From NCBI GenBank assembly GCA_041666525.1, contig JBAYGT010000001.1:124001-188000 (forward strand): a DNA stretch of 64,000 nt, written 5' to 3'. Both the position numbers and the translations under genes were made by a program. The notes below the pieces were generated by a model. The model had not been told where the DNA came from and ran no database searches. It saw nothing but the letters and a program-made list of their open reading frames with translations. The DNA is from JBAXTZ01 sp041666525. Lineage in GTDB: Bacteria; Bacillota; Negativicutes; JBAXTZ01. Positions 7,672-16,277 of this stretch are shown here, one piece after another (the first letter of the stretch is position 1; the number at the start of each line of letters is the position of its first letter).

Positions 7672-8925
7672 TTATTTTTTAGTACCGCGAATGCGGCGCG
7701 CTAAATTTTCCGGTTCCAAACTAATCCGTACTTTATCCGTAAACAAGCCGGCAACCCCGGTAAACTTGTATTTTGCCCGATATTCAGCGTCGTCTACATC
7801 AGTATCCACATCAGTTGGTTCATGATAGGTTGTAATGACACCTTCATAATTCCGCAAAATAACAGTGTTCGCTGATTGTGAAATCATATATTGCGGCATA
7901 ACCCTGATTTTTCCGCCACCACCCGGCGCGTCAACCACAAAACTCGGCACACAAAAGCCCGAAGTATGTCCAATCAACGATTCAATTATTCCGATACCTT
8001 TTGAGACCGATGTCCGGAAATGGCTGATACCGCTTGATAAATCACATTGGTAAATATAATACGGACGAACCCGCATTTTTACCAGTTGATGCATCAATTC
8101 CATCATAATATAACTGCTGTCATTAACCCCGCGCAACAACACACTTTGGTTGCCAAGCGGTATGCCGGCGTCAGCAAGCTTACGGCAAGCCTCGATGGCC
8201 TCCGGAGTGACTTCTTTAGGATGGTTAAAATGAGTATTAAGCCAGATTGGATGATATTTTTTGAGCATATTCACTAAGTCATCCGTGATCCGCTGCGGCA
8301 TAACAACCGGAGTCCGCGTGCCGATACGAATAATTTCCACATGCGGAATTGTGCGTAACTCGGAAATAATATATTCGAGAAATTCGTCCGAGCACAGTAG
8401 TGAATCACCACCGGACACCAGCACGTCACGGATTTGCGGCGTTTTTCGAATATAATCCAGCGACGTCTGAATATCCGCACGCGACTTGCCTGCATCATTT
8501 TGTCCAACCGAGCGGCGTCTGGTACAGTGCCGACAATACATTGAACACTGATCAGTTACATAAAACAGCACCCGATCCGGATAACGGTGTGTCAAGCATG
8601 GTGCTGGTGAATCAGTATCTTCATGTAGCGGATCCGCCATGTCCCAACTGTCGTTAAACAATTCTTGTGCACTCGGTACCGCTTGACGGCGAATTGGACA
8701 CTTGGGATTATCCGGATCCATTAATGTCGCATAGTACGGCGTAATCGCCATCCGAATTGTTTTTAAGCAGTTCTTTATTCCGCGTTCTTCTTCTGCGGTA
8801 AGATGAATAACTTGTTTTAAAACTTTGACATCGGTAATGCGGTTGCGAACCTGCCACTGCCAATCGTTCCACTGCTCTTCAGTAACATCTTCCCACAAGG
8901 AGATTTCTTTATAGTTTCTAGCCAT
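7672..8925 (-). CDS. kamA: Lysine 2,3-aminomutase
   Basis: The radical SAM, PLP-dependent enzyme that converts L-lysine to L-beta-lysine, the first step of the pathway. With the ATG at 8925 (GGAGG 11 bases upstream; the longer TTG frame reads through this ribosome site) the protein has 417 residues. The cluster cysteines are C127, C131 and C134 (CSMYCRHC), and the PLP lysine is K339 in PGGGGK. Alignment by eye to the Clostridium subterminale enzyme is near-continuous. The four structural zinc ligands of that enzyme (C268, C375, C377, C380) are all absent here: S270, V377, D379 and Y382 stand at those places. It is followed by the hydratase and preceded by two kdd copies. Confidence 0.96.
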   Translation of the reverse strand: MARNYKEISLWEDVTEEQWNDWQWQVRNRITDVKVLKQVIHLTAEEERGIKNCLKTIRMAITPYYATLMDPDNPKCPIRRQAVPSAQELFNDSWDMADPLHEDTDSPAPCLTHRYPDRVLFYVTDQCSMYCRHCTRRRSVGQNDAGKSRADIQTSLDYIRKTPQIRDVLVSGGDSLLCSDEFLEYIISELRTIPHVEIIRIGTRTPVVMPQRITDDLVNMLKKYHPIWLNTHFNHPKEVTPEAIEACRKLADAGIPLGNQSVLLRGVNDSSYIMMELMHQLVKMRVRPYYIYQCDLSSGISHFRTSVSKGIGIIESLIGHTSGFCVPSFVVDAPGGGGKIRVMPQYMISQSANTVILRNYEGVITTYHEPTDVDTDVDDAEYRAKYKFTGVAGLFTDKVRISLEPENLARRIRGTKK

Positions 8926-8943
8926 TATGGATTTTTCCTCCAA

Positions 8944-9984
8944 TTACGAATACAATTTTTCAAACAATTCTCGGATTGGCGCCGACTCGCGCATAATTTG
9001 CAAGGTAAGATCAGCGTGACCTTTTGCGTAACCATTTCCCACGATCATAGTTACATCCTTGCCAACGCCTTCTGCGCCAAGCGCCGCTTTTGTAAACGAA
9101 GTCGCCATCGAGAAGAAATATACTATTCCATCATCTTTCGCGATCAAAATCGATCCCATTTCAGTCGAATCAATATTTACATTATTTATGACAACATCGC
9201 ACATTTCACCATTTGTTAATTCTTTTACTTTATTGTAAATTTCTACCGGTTTGGTTGCATCGCCGGTAAATACATGATGTGCAAGTCCCATATCCGCAAT
9301 CCGCTGTACTTTGGAAGGCGTGCTGCCCATAACAATTACTTTCCCGTTCGGCCCGACTTTTTTCATCGCCATATACGCACACAATACACCTGATTTGCCG
9401 CTGCCGCCGATAATACAAACGGTATCACCTGCTTTAACCAGCCGGTCAACTTGTGCCGGCGCACCGGCCACATCCAAAGCGGCTAATGCAAGTTTTTCCG
9501 GCATATCAGCCGGCAATTTGGCATAAATACCGCTTTCAAACAATATCGCCTGTGCATCGACGTCGACCTGGTCATTACCAACATTTACCTTTTTAATTTT
9601 GCTGATTTTAAGCGGAGTTAGCGACAACGAAACCAGGGTTGCAATCTTGTCCCCGACTTTTAATGATTTATCTGGAAAATCAGCGCCAATCTCCGCAACC
9701 GTTCCAATTAGCATACCACCAGAACCGGTAACCGGGTTTTGCATTTTACCACGCTCGCTAACTATTGACAAAATCATCTCTTCCATTTTGACCGGATCCT
9801 TGCCACAAACATCTTTGATTTGTGTAAACGATGCCGAGTCAATATTTAATGTAATTACGTCAATCAATAATTCGTTGGAGTAAATCTCCATCGTATTATC
9901 AATTTTTCTTGCCGCTTGCGGCAACAATCCTTTGGGTTCAATTACCCGATGAGTTCCAAATTCGCAGCCTTTTTGATTTTTCAT
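8944..9984 (-). CDS. kdd: L-erythro-3,5-diaminohexanoate dehydrogenase, copy 1
   Basis: An NAD(P)-dependent dehydrogenase that deaminates 3,5-diaminohexanoate to 3-keto-5-aminohexanoate. The family-typical N-terminus KGCEFGTHRVIEP and the Rossmann glycine motif CIIGGSGKSG (about residues 190-199) are present; 346 residues is normal. ATG at 9984 has GGAGG six bases upstream. A second full copy lies directly upstream. The two share most residues but differ in the Rossmann loop (GGSGKSG against GGGGKSG), so they may differ in activity or cofactor use. Both look intact. Confidence 0.95.
   Translation of the reverse strand: MKNQKGCEFGTHRVIEPKGLLPQAARKIDNTMEIYSNELLIDVITLNIDSASFTQIKDVCGKDPVKMEEMILSIVSERGKMQNPVTGSGGMLIGTVAEIGADFPDKSLKVGDKIATLVSLSLTPLKISKIKKVNVGNDQVDVDAQAILFESGIYAKLPADMPEKLALAALDVAGAPAQVDRLVKAGDTVCIIGGSGKSGVLCAYMAMKKVGPNGKVIVMGSTPSKVQRIADMGLAHHVFTGDATKPVEIYNKVKELTNGEMCDVVINNVNIDSTEMGSILIAKDDGIVYFFSMATSFTKAALGAEGVGKDVTMIVGNGYAKGHADLTLQIMRESAPIRELFEKLYS
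9722..9792 (-). repeat. 71-bp identity tract shared by the two kdd copies (copy 1)
   Basis: These 71 bases are identical to 10840-10910, while sequence on both sides is clearly diverged, including at silent positions. The tract encodes about residues 65-88, around MEEMILSIVSERGKMQNPVTG. Confidence 0.9.
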
Positions 9985-10061
9985 AAAATCCTCCAATATT
10001 CGACTTAAATATTTATTTCTTCAACCGTAAACAACCAATGACAATATTTGCCATTTTGATT

Positions 10062-11096
10062 TTAGGCATAAATTTCTTCAAACAGTTTTCTGATTGTTGC
10101 TGATTTTCGCAAAATGTTCAATGACAATTCGGCATGTCCCCGCGTATATCCATTTCCCACCAACATCAGCAAATCTTTGCCGATACCCTCAGCCCCCAAC
10201 GCCGCTTTAGGAAACGATGTCGCCATCGAAAAGAAATAAACCGAACCGCCATCACGGGTAATGATAATCGACGTCATTTCCGTCGTTGGGATGTTAACGT
10301 TATTGATTACGACATCACACAATTTGCCAGCGGTCAGCAATTTTATTTTTTCATAAATCTCAATAGTCTTTGTGGCGTCGCCGACAATAACTTCATGAGC
10401 CAGTCCCAAATCCATAATCCGCTTGGCATTTTTCGGTGAATATTCGATGACAATCACCTTTCCAGCCGGGCCTACGCTTTGCATTGCCTGGTAGGAACAT
10501 AACATTCCTGATTTTCCGCCACCACCAATAATACAAACAACATCGCCTTCCTTGACTAGTTTCGCAGTCTGAGCCGGAGCTCCGGCAACATCCAGCACCG
10601 CCAACGCCAATTTTTCCGGAAGATCGGCCGGCAGTTTGGCGTAAATACCGCTTTCAAACAGTACCGCGGTGCCTTCGATCTCCACTTGATCGTTGTTAAT
10701 ATTAATGTTAACTATTCGGTCAATTTTCAACGGAGTAAGTGATAACGATACCAATGTTGCGATTTTGTCACCAACGGCAAGTGATTTGTCAGGAAACGCC
10801 GGACCAATTTCGGCTACTTCACCAATCAACATACCACCCGAACCGGTAACCGGGTTTTGCATTTTACCACGCTCGCTAACTATTGACAAAATCATCTCTT
10901 CCATTTTGACGTAATCATTATCGCAAGCTTGCTTTATTTGGGTAAAACTAGCCGAGTCGATATTCAATGTTTTTACATTTATTAGTAATTCATTATCATA
11001 GATTTCCGGAGAATTATTGATTGCTTTCGCAGCTTGCGGTAATACGCCAATCGGTTCAATTACTCTGTGCGTTCCGTACTTACAGCCTTTTTTCAA
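10062..11096 (-). CDS. kdd: L-erythro-3,5-diaminohexanoate dehydrogenase, copy 2
   Basis: The second copy of the diaminohexanoate dehydrogenase; same reaction as the downstream copy. It reads KKGCKYGTHRVIEP at the N-terminus and CIIGGGGKSG at the nucleotide-binding loop. The frame is open far upstream through kce, but the family N-terminus fixes the start: TTG at 11096 (eight bases after the AGGTG of a ribosome site) or GTG at 11102. It starts just after kce ends at 11104. The N-terminus is closer to the usual Kdd form than copy 1, so this may be the ancestral copy; that is inference. Confidence 0.93.
   Translation of the reverse strand: MKKGCKYGTHRVIEPIGVLPQAAKAINNSPEIYDNELLINVKTLNIDSASFTQIKQACDNDYVKMEEMILSIVSERGKMQNPVTGSGGMLIGEVAEIGPAFPDKSLAVGDKIATLVSLSLTPLKIDRIVNININNDQVEIEGTAVLFESGIYAKLPADLPEKLALAVLDVAGAPAQTAKLVKEGDVVCIIGGGGKSGMLCSYQAMQSVGPAGKVIVIEYSPKNAKRIMDLGLAHEVIVGDATKTIEIYEKIKLLTAGKLCDVVINNVNIPTTEMTSIIITRDGGSVYFFSMATSFPKAALGAEGIGKDLLMLVGNGYTRGHAELSLNILRKSATIRKLFEEIYA
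10840..10910 (-). repeat. 71-bp identity tract shared by the two kdd copies (copy 2)
   Basis: Identical to 9722-9792; see that entry. The sharp edges of identity suggest gene conversion between the tandem copies. Confidence 0.9.
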
Positions 11097-11103
11097 AGTC
11101 ACA

Positions 11104-11919
11104 TCACCTCGCAATTCCCAAAATTTTCCGGGCCTCGTCCGGGCTGGCAACATCTCTTCCCATTTCTTTGGAAATACGCGCAATCCGCGCCGCGAGCTGC
11201 GCATTGGATTCGGCCAGAACTCCCTTGTGATAATAAACGTTGTCCTCAAAACCGATCCGCACATGTCCACCCATGGCAATAGCATGAACTGCAAGCGGCA
11301 GTTCAAACCTGCCTATTCCTGCAACTGTCCAGGTGCTTCCAGCCGGTATATGATTAACCATGAACAATAAATCGTCGATACTTCCAGGCATTGCTCCGGG
11401 AACCCCCAAAACAAAATCAAAATGCAGCGGCGTTTTTATCAAGCCTCTTTTTGCCAATCGCACTGCATTATCAATCATTCCGCGTTCAAATACTTCGAGC
11501 TCCGGTTTGACATTGCGCGCCAACATTTCTTTGGCAAAACTCTCGATATATTCTGGAGAATTCATGAATACTCCATCGCCGAAATTGCAAGTACCACAAT
11601 CCAGGGTTGCCATCTCGGGATTCAGCAGCAGCGGCTGCATCCGCTGCTCAAAAGTATGCCAGATCGACCCGCCGGTTGATGGCTGAAAAATGATGTTGCA
11701 GCGCTCGGCAACAAGTCCTTTGATCTCGCGGTAAATTTCGCAATCCTGAGTCGGTTCGCCTTGCGCATCACGGGCGTGAACGTGAACAATCGACACGCCA
11801 GCCAAAAAGCATTCATAGGCAGCATCGGCAATTTCGCATGGTGTAAGCGGTAAATTTGGCTGCTGAACGCGTGTGACTTCACCACCAGTTAAGGCAGCGG
11901 TAATAATCAGTTTATCCAT
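11104..11919 (-). CDS. kce: 3-keto-5-aminohexanoate cleavage enzyme
   Basis: A BKACE-family (DUF849) enzyme that joins 3-keto-5-aminohexanoate with acetyl-CoA to give 3-aminobutyryl-CoA and acetoacetate. The zinc-binding His46 and His48 are seen in VHVHARD, and a later RIGFEDNVYY segment supplies the acidic ligand region. With the ATG at 11919 the protein begins MDKLIITAALTGGEVTR, as the family does, with 271 residues; the longer frame runs into kal. It lies seven bases after kal and seven before kdd copy 2. Confidence 0.96.
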   Translation of the reverse strand: MDKLIITAALTGGEVTRVQQPNLPLTPCEIADAAYECFLAGVSIVHVHARDAQGEPTQDCEIYREIKGLVAERCNIIFQPSTGGSIWHTFEQRMQPLLLNPEMATLDCGTCNFGDGVFMNSPEYIESFAKEMLARNVKPELEVFERGMIDNAVRLAKRGLIKTPLHFDFVLGVPGAMPGSIDDLLFMVNHIPAGSTWTVAGIGRFELPLAVHAIAMGGHVRIGFEDNVYYHKGVLAESNAQLAARIARISKEMGRDVASPDEARKILGIAR

Positions 11920-11926
11920 AATACTA

Positions 11927-12313
11927 TCAACCCTTTCGCTGGCTTTTCTTCGGAGTAACACAAGTACCGGATGCCCGGCAAACAACAATTGGTTCAGCCA
12001 AAACATCACAAGCTGAAGCGCTGATATCCGGCCTCGGGATGATAACTTTCCGGGCTTCAAATCGCATTTTTCGTGAAGAGTTTCCCTCAGATACTATTTC
12101 TCCAACTGCTTCAATATAATCCCCGGCGTATACCGGCGCTAAAAATTCGACACTGTCATAAGCACAAAACAACCCTTCATCGCCGTCGCGCGCAATCAAT
12201 AATTCAGTAGCAACATCACCAAACAATTGTAACATCCGCGCTCCGTCAACCAAGTTTCCGCCATAATGAGCATCATGCGAACTCATCCGTAGCCTGATCA
12301 TCGATTTTCCCAT
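11927..12313 (-). CDS. kal: 3-aminobutyryl-CoA ammonia-lyase
   Basis: A small hot-dog-fold enzyme (128 residues) that removes ammonia from 3-aminobutyryl-CoA to give crotonyl-CoA. The N-terminus RLRMSSHDAHYGGNLVDGA and the middle GLFCAYDSVEFLAPVYAGD are typical of Kal. An AGGTG site lies six bases before the ATG at 12313. It sits between the CoA-transferase genes and kce, in the usual neighbourhood. Confidence 0.95.
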   Translation of the reverse strand: MGKSMIRLRMSSHDAHYGGNLVDGARMLQLFGDVATELLIARDGDEGLFCAYDSVEFLAPVYAGDYIEAVGEIVSEGNSSRKMRFEARKVIIPRPDISASACDVLAEPIVVCRASGTCVTPKKSQRKG

Positions 12314-12349
12314 CTTTCACCTCAATATAAATATTTGTCTTAAGCGAAA

Positions 12350-13009
12350 TTAAATACACATTACTTCTACGTTGTCAGCTAACAACAGTTTTGCATCCGT
12401 CGCCGCGATTACTTGTTCAACGGTAACGCCCGGAGCAACTTCTTTTAGCACCAATCCATTTACTGTTGGCTCAATAACAGCCAATTCAGTAACAATTAAA
12501 TCCACTCGACGTATCGAAGTCAACGGCAAATCACACTTGACGACTATCTTGGATTGACCTTTTGCGGCATGAGTCATCGCTACAATTACTTTTTTGGCAC
12601 CGGTAACCAAATCCATGGCGCCGCCCATACCGGGCACCATTTTTCCCGGCACCATCCAATTAGCCAAATGACCGGCTTCATCAACTTGAAGCCCGCCAAG
12701 CACGGTAACATCAAGATGCCCTCCGCGTGCCAGTGCAAACGAAGTAGCGCTGTCAAAAACTGCCGCGCCGGGAATAGCAGTAACGAAGCCGTTGCCGGCG
12801 TTAGTCAAATCTTTGTTTTCAAAACCCGGCTGTGGCGGTGGTCCAGCACCAATCATACCGTTCTCCGAATGAAAATATACTGACACATCCGACGGCAGAT
12901 AATTCGCGACCAAAGTTGGTAATCCGATTCCAAGATTAACTAATGTACCATCTTTTAGTTCTTGCGCCACACGTTTAGCGATAATCACTTTTTCGTCCAT
13001 AACAATCAT
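12350..13009 (-). CDS. atoA: Butyryl-CoA:acetoacetate CoA-transferase, subunit B
   Basis: The beta subunit of a family I CoA-transferase. The catalytic glutamate motif SENGMIGAGP is present. In lysine fermentation the enzyme moves CoA from butyryl-CoA to the acetoacetate released by Kce, freeing butyrate. The ATG at 13009 overlaps the TGA of the A subunit (ATGA), the usual coupled arrangement; a second ATG at 13000 is better spaced from the AGGGG site. It has 219 residues, normal for the family. The substrate assignment rests on context. Confidence 0.93.
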   Translation of the reverse strand: MIVMDEKVIIAKRVAQELKDGTLVNLGIGLPTLVANYLPSDVSVYFHSENGMIGAGPPPQPGFENKDLTNAGNGFVTAIPGAAVFDSATSFALARGGHLDVTVLGGLQVDEAGHLANWMVPGKMVPGMGGAMDLVTGAKKVIVAMTHAAKGQSKIVVKCDLPLTSIRRVDLIVTELAVIEPTVNGLVLKEVAPGVTVEQVIAATDAKLLLADNVEVMCI

Positions 13010-13656
13010 TGCCCCTTTACTACAACGTAATCAATAAAATTGCTAATAGTGTGAACATCATCAGGTGCAAAAGCTCCGACCGGAACAATCTCGTCGACTT
13101 CAACAATAACTGTTTCGGCAGCCATCGCCATTAGTGGATTGAAATTTCTTGTTGTATAGCCATACTGAAGGTTGCCTTGATAATCAGCGCGCTTTGCTTT
13201 TAATATCGCTACATCAGCTTTTAATGGTTTTTCCAATAAAAATTTCTTGCCATCAATTTCAACAACTTGCTTGCCTTGCTCTACCAATGTACCAACACCG
13301 GTTGGCGTTAATATTCCACCCAGACCCACGCCGCCGGCGCGTATCCGCTCCGCAAGCGTCCCTTGCGGTACCAATTCCACTTCAAGCTCATTTGCCAGAT
13401 ATTGCTGTTGAGTTGCTTTATTTGTGCCAATATGCGAAGTAATAACTTTTTTCACAAGCTTGGCAACAATTAATTTTCCAACACCTTTGTCAACAAATGC
13501 GGTGTCGTTGGCAATAATTGTCAGATCTGTACATTTTGCACAAACCACAGCATCGATAATAGTTTCAGCAGTTCCTGATGACAAAAAACCCGCAACCATA
13601 ACAGTCATTCCGTCATGTATATATTCTGCTGCTTGCTGCACGTTGATGACTTGCAT
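13006..13656 (-). CDS. atoD: Butyryl-CoA:acetoacetate CoA-transferase, subunit A
   Basis: The alpha subunit (216 residues) of the family I CoA-transferase, with a typical N-terminal half (DGMTVMVAGFLSSGTAETII) and a GLGGILTPTGVGT segment. It pairs with the B subunit, whose start overlaps its stop. It is the first gene of the enzyme block of the lysine island, and a sigma-H-type promoter lies about 40 bases upstream of its ATG. Confidence 0.93.
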   Translation of the reverse strand: MQVINVQQAAEYIHDGMTVMVAGFLSSGTAETIIDAVVCAKCTDLTIIANDTAFVDKGVGKLIVAKLVKKVITSHIGTNKATQQQYLANELEVELVPQGTLAERIRAGGVGLGGILTPTGVGTLVEQGKQVVEIDGKKFLLEKPLKADVAILKAKRADYQGNLQYGYTTRNFNPLMAMAAETVIVEVDEIVPVGAFAPDDVHTISNFIDYVVVKGQ

Positions 13657-13697
13657 AATATTCCATCCTTAAAAAATATTTCATTTATATCAGAGAT

Positions 13698-13727
13698 AAT
13701 ATTCGGCGATTATTGTAGTTTTCCTGC
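13698..13727 (-). promoter_or_regulatory. Sigma-H-type promoter before the CoA-transferase/lysine operon
   Basis: On the minus strand a -35 element GCAGGAAAA and a -10 element GCCGAATATT are separated by 11 bases. This fits the sigma-H consensus of spore-forming Firmicutes (RNAGGAWWW, then RNNGAATWW), with the spacing known from Bacillus spoVG. The same arrangement occurs before the permease gene. The CoA-transferase start lies about 40 bases downstream. Confidence 0.6.
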
Positions 13728-13775
13728 AAAAAATCAGAAAAAGATGCTTTATCAACGAAAAATATCAATAACTAA

Positions 13776-15176
13776 TCAGCTCCAACCTTTTATTTTAACT
13801 CGCGCAGCTTTCGAAACAAAAATATAGTAGCACAAAACGATGAGCAATAAACTGATTATGCCGCTGTACACCACTATGCGCAGCGTCGGGTCAATATACA
13901 TTCCTACAATAACGACGCAGTTTGCCAATATTCCCAAAACCGGTACCGCCATCGGAACCCGAAATTTTAAATCTTCCAATTTATGACCTAGCTCCAAATA
14001 TTTTTTCCTGAATGATATGTGACAGACCGCAATAACTATCCAGACAATACAACCAATAAACCCGGTTGCTGATGTTATCCACATGAACACTTCGGCAGCA
14101 GCAAAAGTCTTGCTAAGCAACGCAACCATCATTAACATAACTGTGGCAATTACACCAAATACCGGCACTCCTGCTTTGTTGGTGTGTTTCAGTAACGAAG
14201 GCGCCAACTGCTGGTGAGCGGCAGACCACAATAGTCGTGAACAGGCATATATTGCAGAATTAACCGAAGACAGACAAGAAGTGACGACAACAAAACTCAT
14301 AATATCATACGCATGCGGTATCCCAATCATACCAAATACTTTTGCAAAGGGACTCTCCTCAACCCCGGCTTCTTTCCACGGTAAAATGCCGACAAGTACG
14401 ACGATGGCAAATATATAAAACAGCATTATTCGCAACCCGACATTTTTCACTGCAGAACGAATGTTTTTTTCCGGATTCTCTGATTCTCCGGCGGCTATTC
14501 CCACGAGCTCCGCACCCTGAAATGATGTTACAACTATGACCATCGTAAAAAATATTGGCGCAATACCCAACGGAAACCAGCCGTCTTTGTAGAAATTGGC
14601 AAAACCGTTGACGTGAGTATTAGCATCTATACCAAAAATTATCGCAGCGCCCAATACGACAAAAACGACGATGGCAACAACCTTAATGCTGGCAAACCAA
14701 AATTCCGTCTCTCCAAAGGTCTTTGCGGACATAATATTCAAAAAAGCCAGCAAAGCGCCAAACAATATGCACCAGGTCCACTCCGGCATCATCGGAAACC
14801 AGTTGGTCATAATCATCGACGCTGCAATCAAAGACATAGCGCCGGCGGTGCCCCAGTTAAGATAATAAAGCCAGCCGGTAAAGAAACCCGCGCAAGGAGA
14901 AATAAACCGCGTGGCGTAGGCCTGAAACGAGCCCGATATCGGCATTGCGACAGCCATTTCACCCAAGCTGAGCAGGGCGAGAAACATAACTATGCCGCCA
15001 ATGAAAAAAGCCAGCACTGAACCAAGCGGCCCCGCCTGATTGATTACGGCTCCGGATCCCATGAACAGCCCTGATCCGATCGTTCCGCCGATAGCGATCA
15101 TCGTCAAATGACGTGACTTCATCGTACGTTTGAGAACCTCATCTTCTGAATACATTTTTTTCTTGTTTTCTTCCAT
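13776..15176 (-). CDS. Amino acid permease, probable lysine importer
   Basis: A 12-helix APC-superfamily permease of 466 residues, AAT-like. The family motif TIGSGLFMGSGAVINQAGP lies in the first membrane segment and GEMAVAMPISGSFQAYA in the next. The ATG at 15176 (second of two adjacent) follows a GAGG site. It is the first gene of the island and lies upstream of the lysine enzymes, so lysine is the likely substrate; the protein sequence alone does not prove that. It has its own sigma-H-type promoter about 130 bases upstream. Confidence 0.85.
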   Translation of the reverse strand: MEENKKKMYSEDEVLKRTMKSRHLTMIAIGGTIGSGLFMGSGAVINQAGPLGSVLAFFIGGIVMFLALLSLGEMAVAMPISGSFQAYATRFISPCAGFFTGWLYYLNWGTAGAMSLIAASMIMTNWFPMMPEWTWCILFGALLAFLNIMSAKTFGETEFWFASIKVVAIVVFVVLGAAIIFGIDANTHVNGFANFYKDGWFPLGIAPIFFTMVIVVTSFQGAELVGIAAGESENPEKNIRSAVKNVGLRIMLFYIFAIVVLVGILPWKEAGVEESPFAKVFGMIGIPHAYDIMSFVVVTSCLSSVNSAIYACSRLLWSAAHQQLAPSLLKHTNKAGVPVFGVIATVMLMMVALLSKTFAAAEVFMWITSATGFIGCIVWIVIAVCHISFRKKYLELGHKLEDLKFRVPMAVPVLGILANCVVIVGMYIDPTLRIVVYSGIISLLLIVLCYYIFVSKAARVKIKGWS

Positions 15177-15302
15177 CATTCCTGCCTCGAAAATATTTTC
15201 TCACATTATTTATAGTTTTGATTCCATCATTAACAGCCGAAATGTTGCTATTGAGCGGCTTTGTTTGCGACGACATTCAAAAAATTTTTTTATAGTGATG
15301 GT

Positions 15303-15332
15303 AATATTCGCCAACTATTACAATTTTCCTGC
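15303..15332 (-). promoter_or_regulatory. Sigma-H-type promoter before the permease gene
   Basis: Minus-strand elements GCAGGAAAA and GGCGAATATT with an 11-base spacer, matching the site at 13698-13727 in 24 of 30 positions. It lies in a 206-base gap between the binding-protein gene and the permease. The predicted leader is about 120 bases, with only weak hairpins. I saw no sigma-A-type promoter in the same gap that was as good. Confidence 0.6.
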
Positions 15333-15385
15333 CTTTATTCGAAAGTTTTCACAAGTATTGGTAAATAATGGTTTGCCATTCAATT

Positions 15386-16225
15386 TTATTGTTTGGCAAA
15401 CCATTTATCGTAAATCTTTTTCAACTCACCATTTTTTTCTAGCTCGACAAGCGCTCTGTTGAGCTTATCAAGCAAATTATTGTCACCTTTTCTCAAAACC
15501 ATAGCAAACTCTTCGCTTGAAAGCATGTTTACGATTTTTAATTTTTTCATTTTGCGCTCTTTGACGCAGTACTCTGCAGACAACTTATCCATGATGATTG
15601 CATCAAGTTCGCCATCATAAAGGTCAATATACATCTCCTGTTGATTATGATAGCCTTTTAGTTTAGCGTCATTGACCGCTGCTGCTTGTTTGACCATCGT
15701 TGTGCTTAATTCAACGCCAACCGTTTTTCCTGGCAAATCGTTGGCGTTGGCAATGTTGCTCCCCTGCAACGTTACAATGCAAGCGCCGCCTTTGGCGTAC
15801 GGCGTTGTGAAATCCACCGATTTCTTGCGTTCATCAGTAACTGAAATGCCGCCGACAGCTATATCAATTTCCGGACTCGGCGCATAATAGCTTTTAGCAA
15901 ACATTTTCGCGCGTTGTTTACCCTGCTCGATTTGTTCCAGCATTTTCCCGAAAGTAATATCGCGATATTCAATTTTCAGTCCGGCTATTTTTGCCGCCGC
16001 CTCGATTACGTCAATGTCGAACCCGGCATACGCGCCGTTTTTGACAACCGGTGGTGTCGCAACGCCGTTTTTATCGAGACCGACGGATACCGCCTGGTTG
16101 AAAAATGTATATGGAGGATTGTTGTCTACGCCAACAATTATCTTGTCAGCATCTCTAAAATAAATGACCGCTACTATAATCGCAATGATAACGATTGGAA
16201 CCAAAACCAAGAATTTCTTTTTCAT
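15386..16225 (-). CDS. Amino-acid substrate-binding protein (SBP_bac_3), orphan
   Basis: A polar amino-acid binding protein (279 residues) of the periplasmic binding-protein type 2 fold. It has an N-terminal membrane anchor or signal (residues 5-22) and no lipobox cysteine, then PPYTFFN, AGFDIDVIEAAAK and ISVTDERKKSVDFTTPY, hallmark segments of the family. No ABC permease or ATPase gene is adjacent, which is odd: it must work with a transporter encoded elsewhere or act as a sensor. It sits between radA and the lysine permease, so a cationic amino acid is a reasonable guess. Confidence 0.85.
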   Translation of the reverse strand: MKKKFLVLVPIVIIAIIVAVIYFRDADKIIVGVDNNPPYTFFNQAVSVGLDKNGVATPPVVKNGAYAGFDIDVIEAAAKIAGLKIEYRDITFGKMLEQIEQGKQRAKMFAKSYYAPSPEIDIAVGGISVTDERKKSVDFTTPYAKGGACIVTLQGSNIANANDLPGKTVGVELSTTMVKQAAAVNDAKLKGYHNQQEMYIDLYDGELDAIIMDKLSAEYCVKERKMKKLKIVNMLSSEEFAMVLRKGDNNLLDKLNRALVELEKNGELKKIYDKWFAKQ

Positions 16226-16277
16226 TGTTGCAAATTCCTCTCTTGTTGATTTATCCGATCCCTGTAACGAGTAATAT

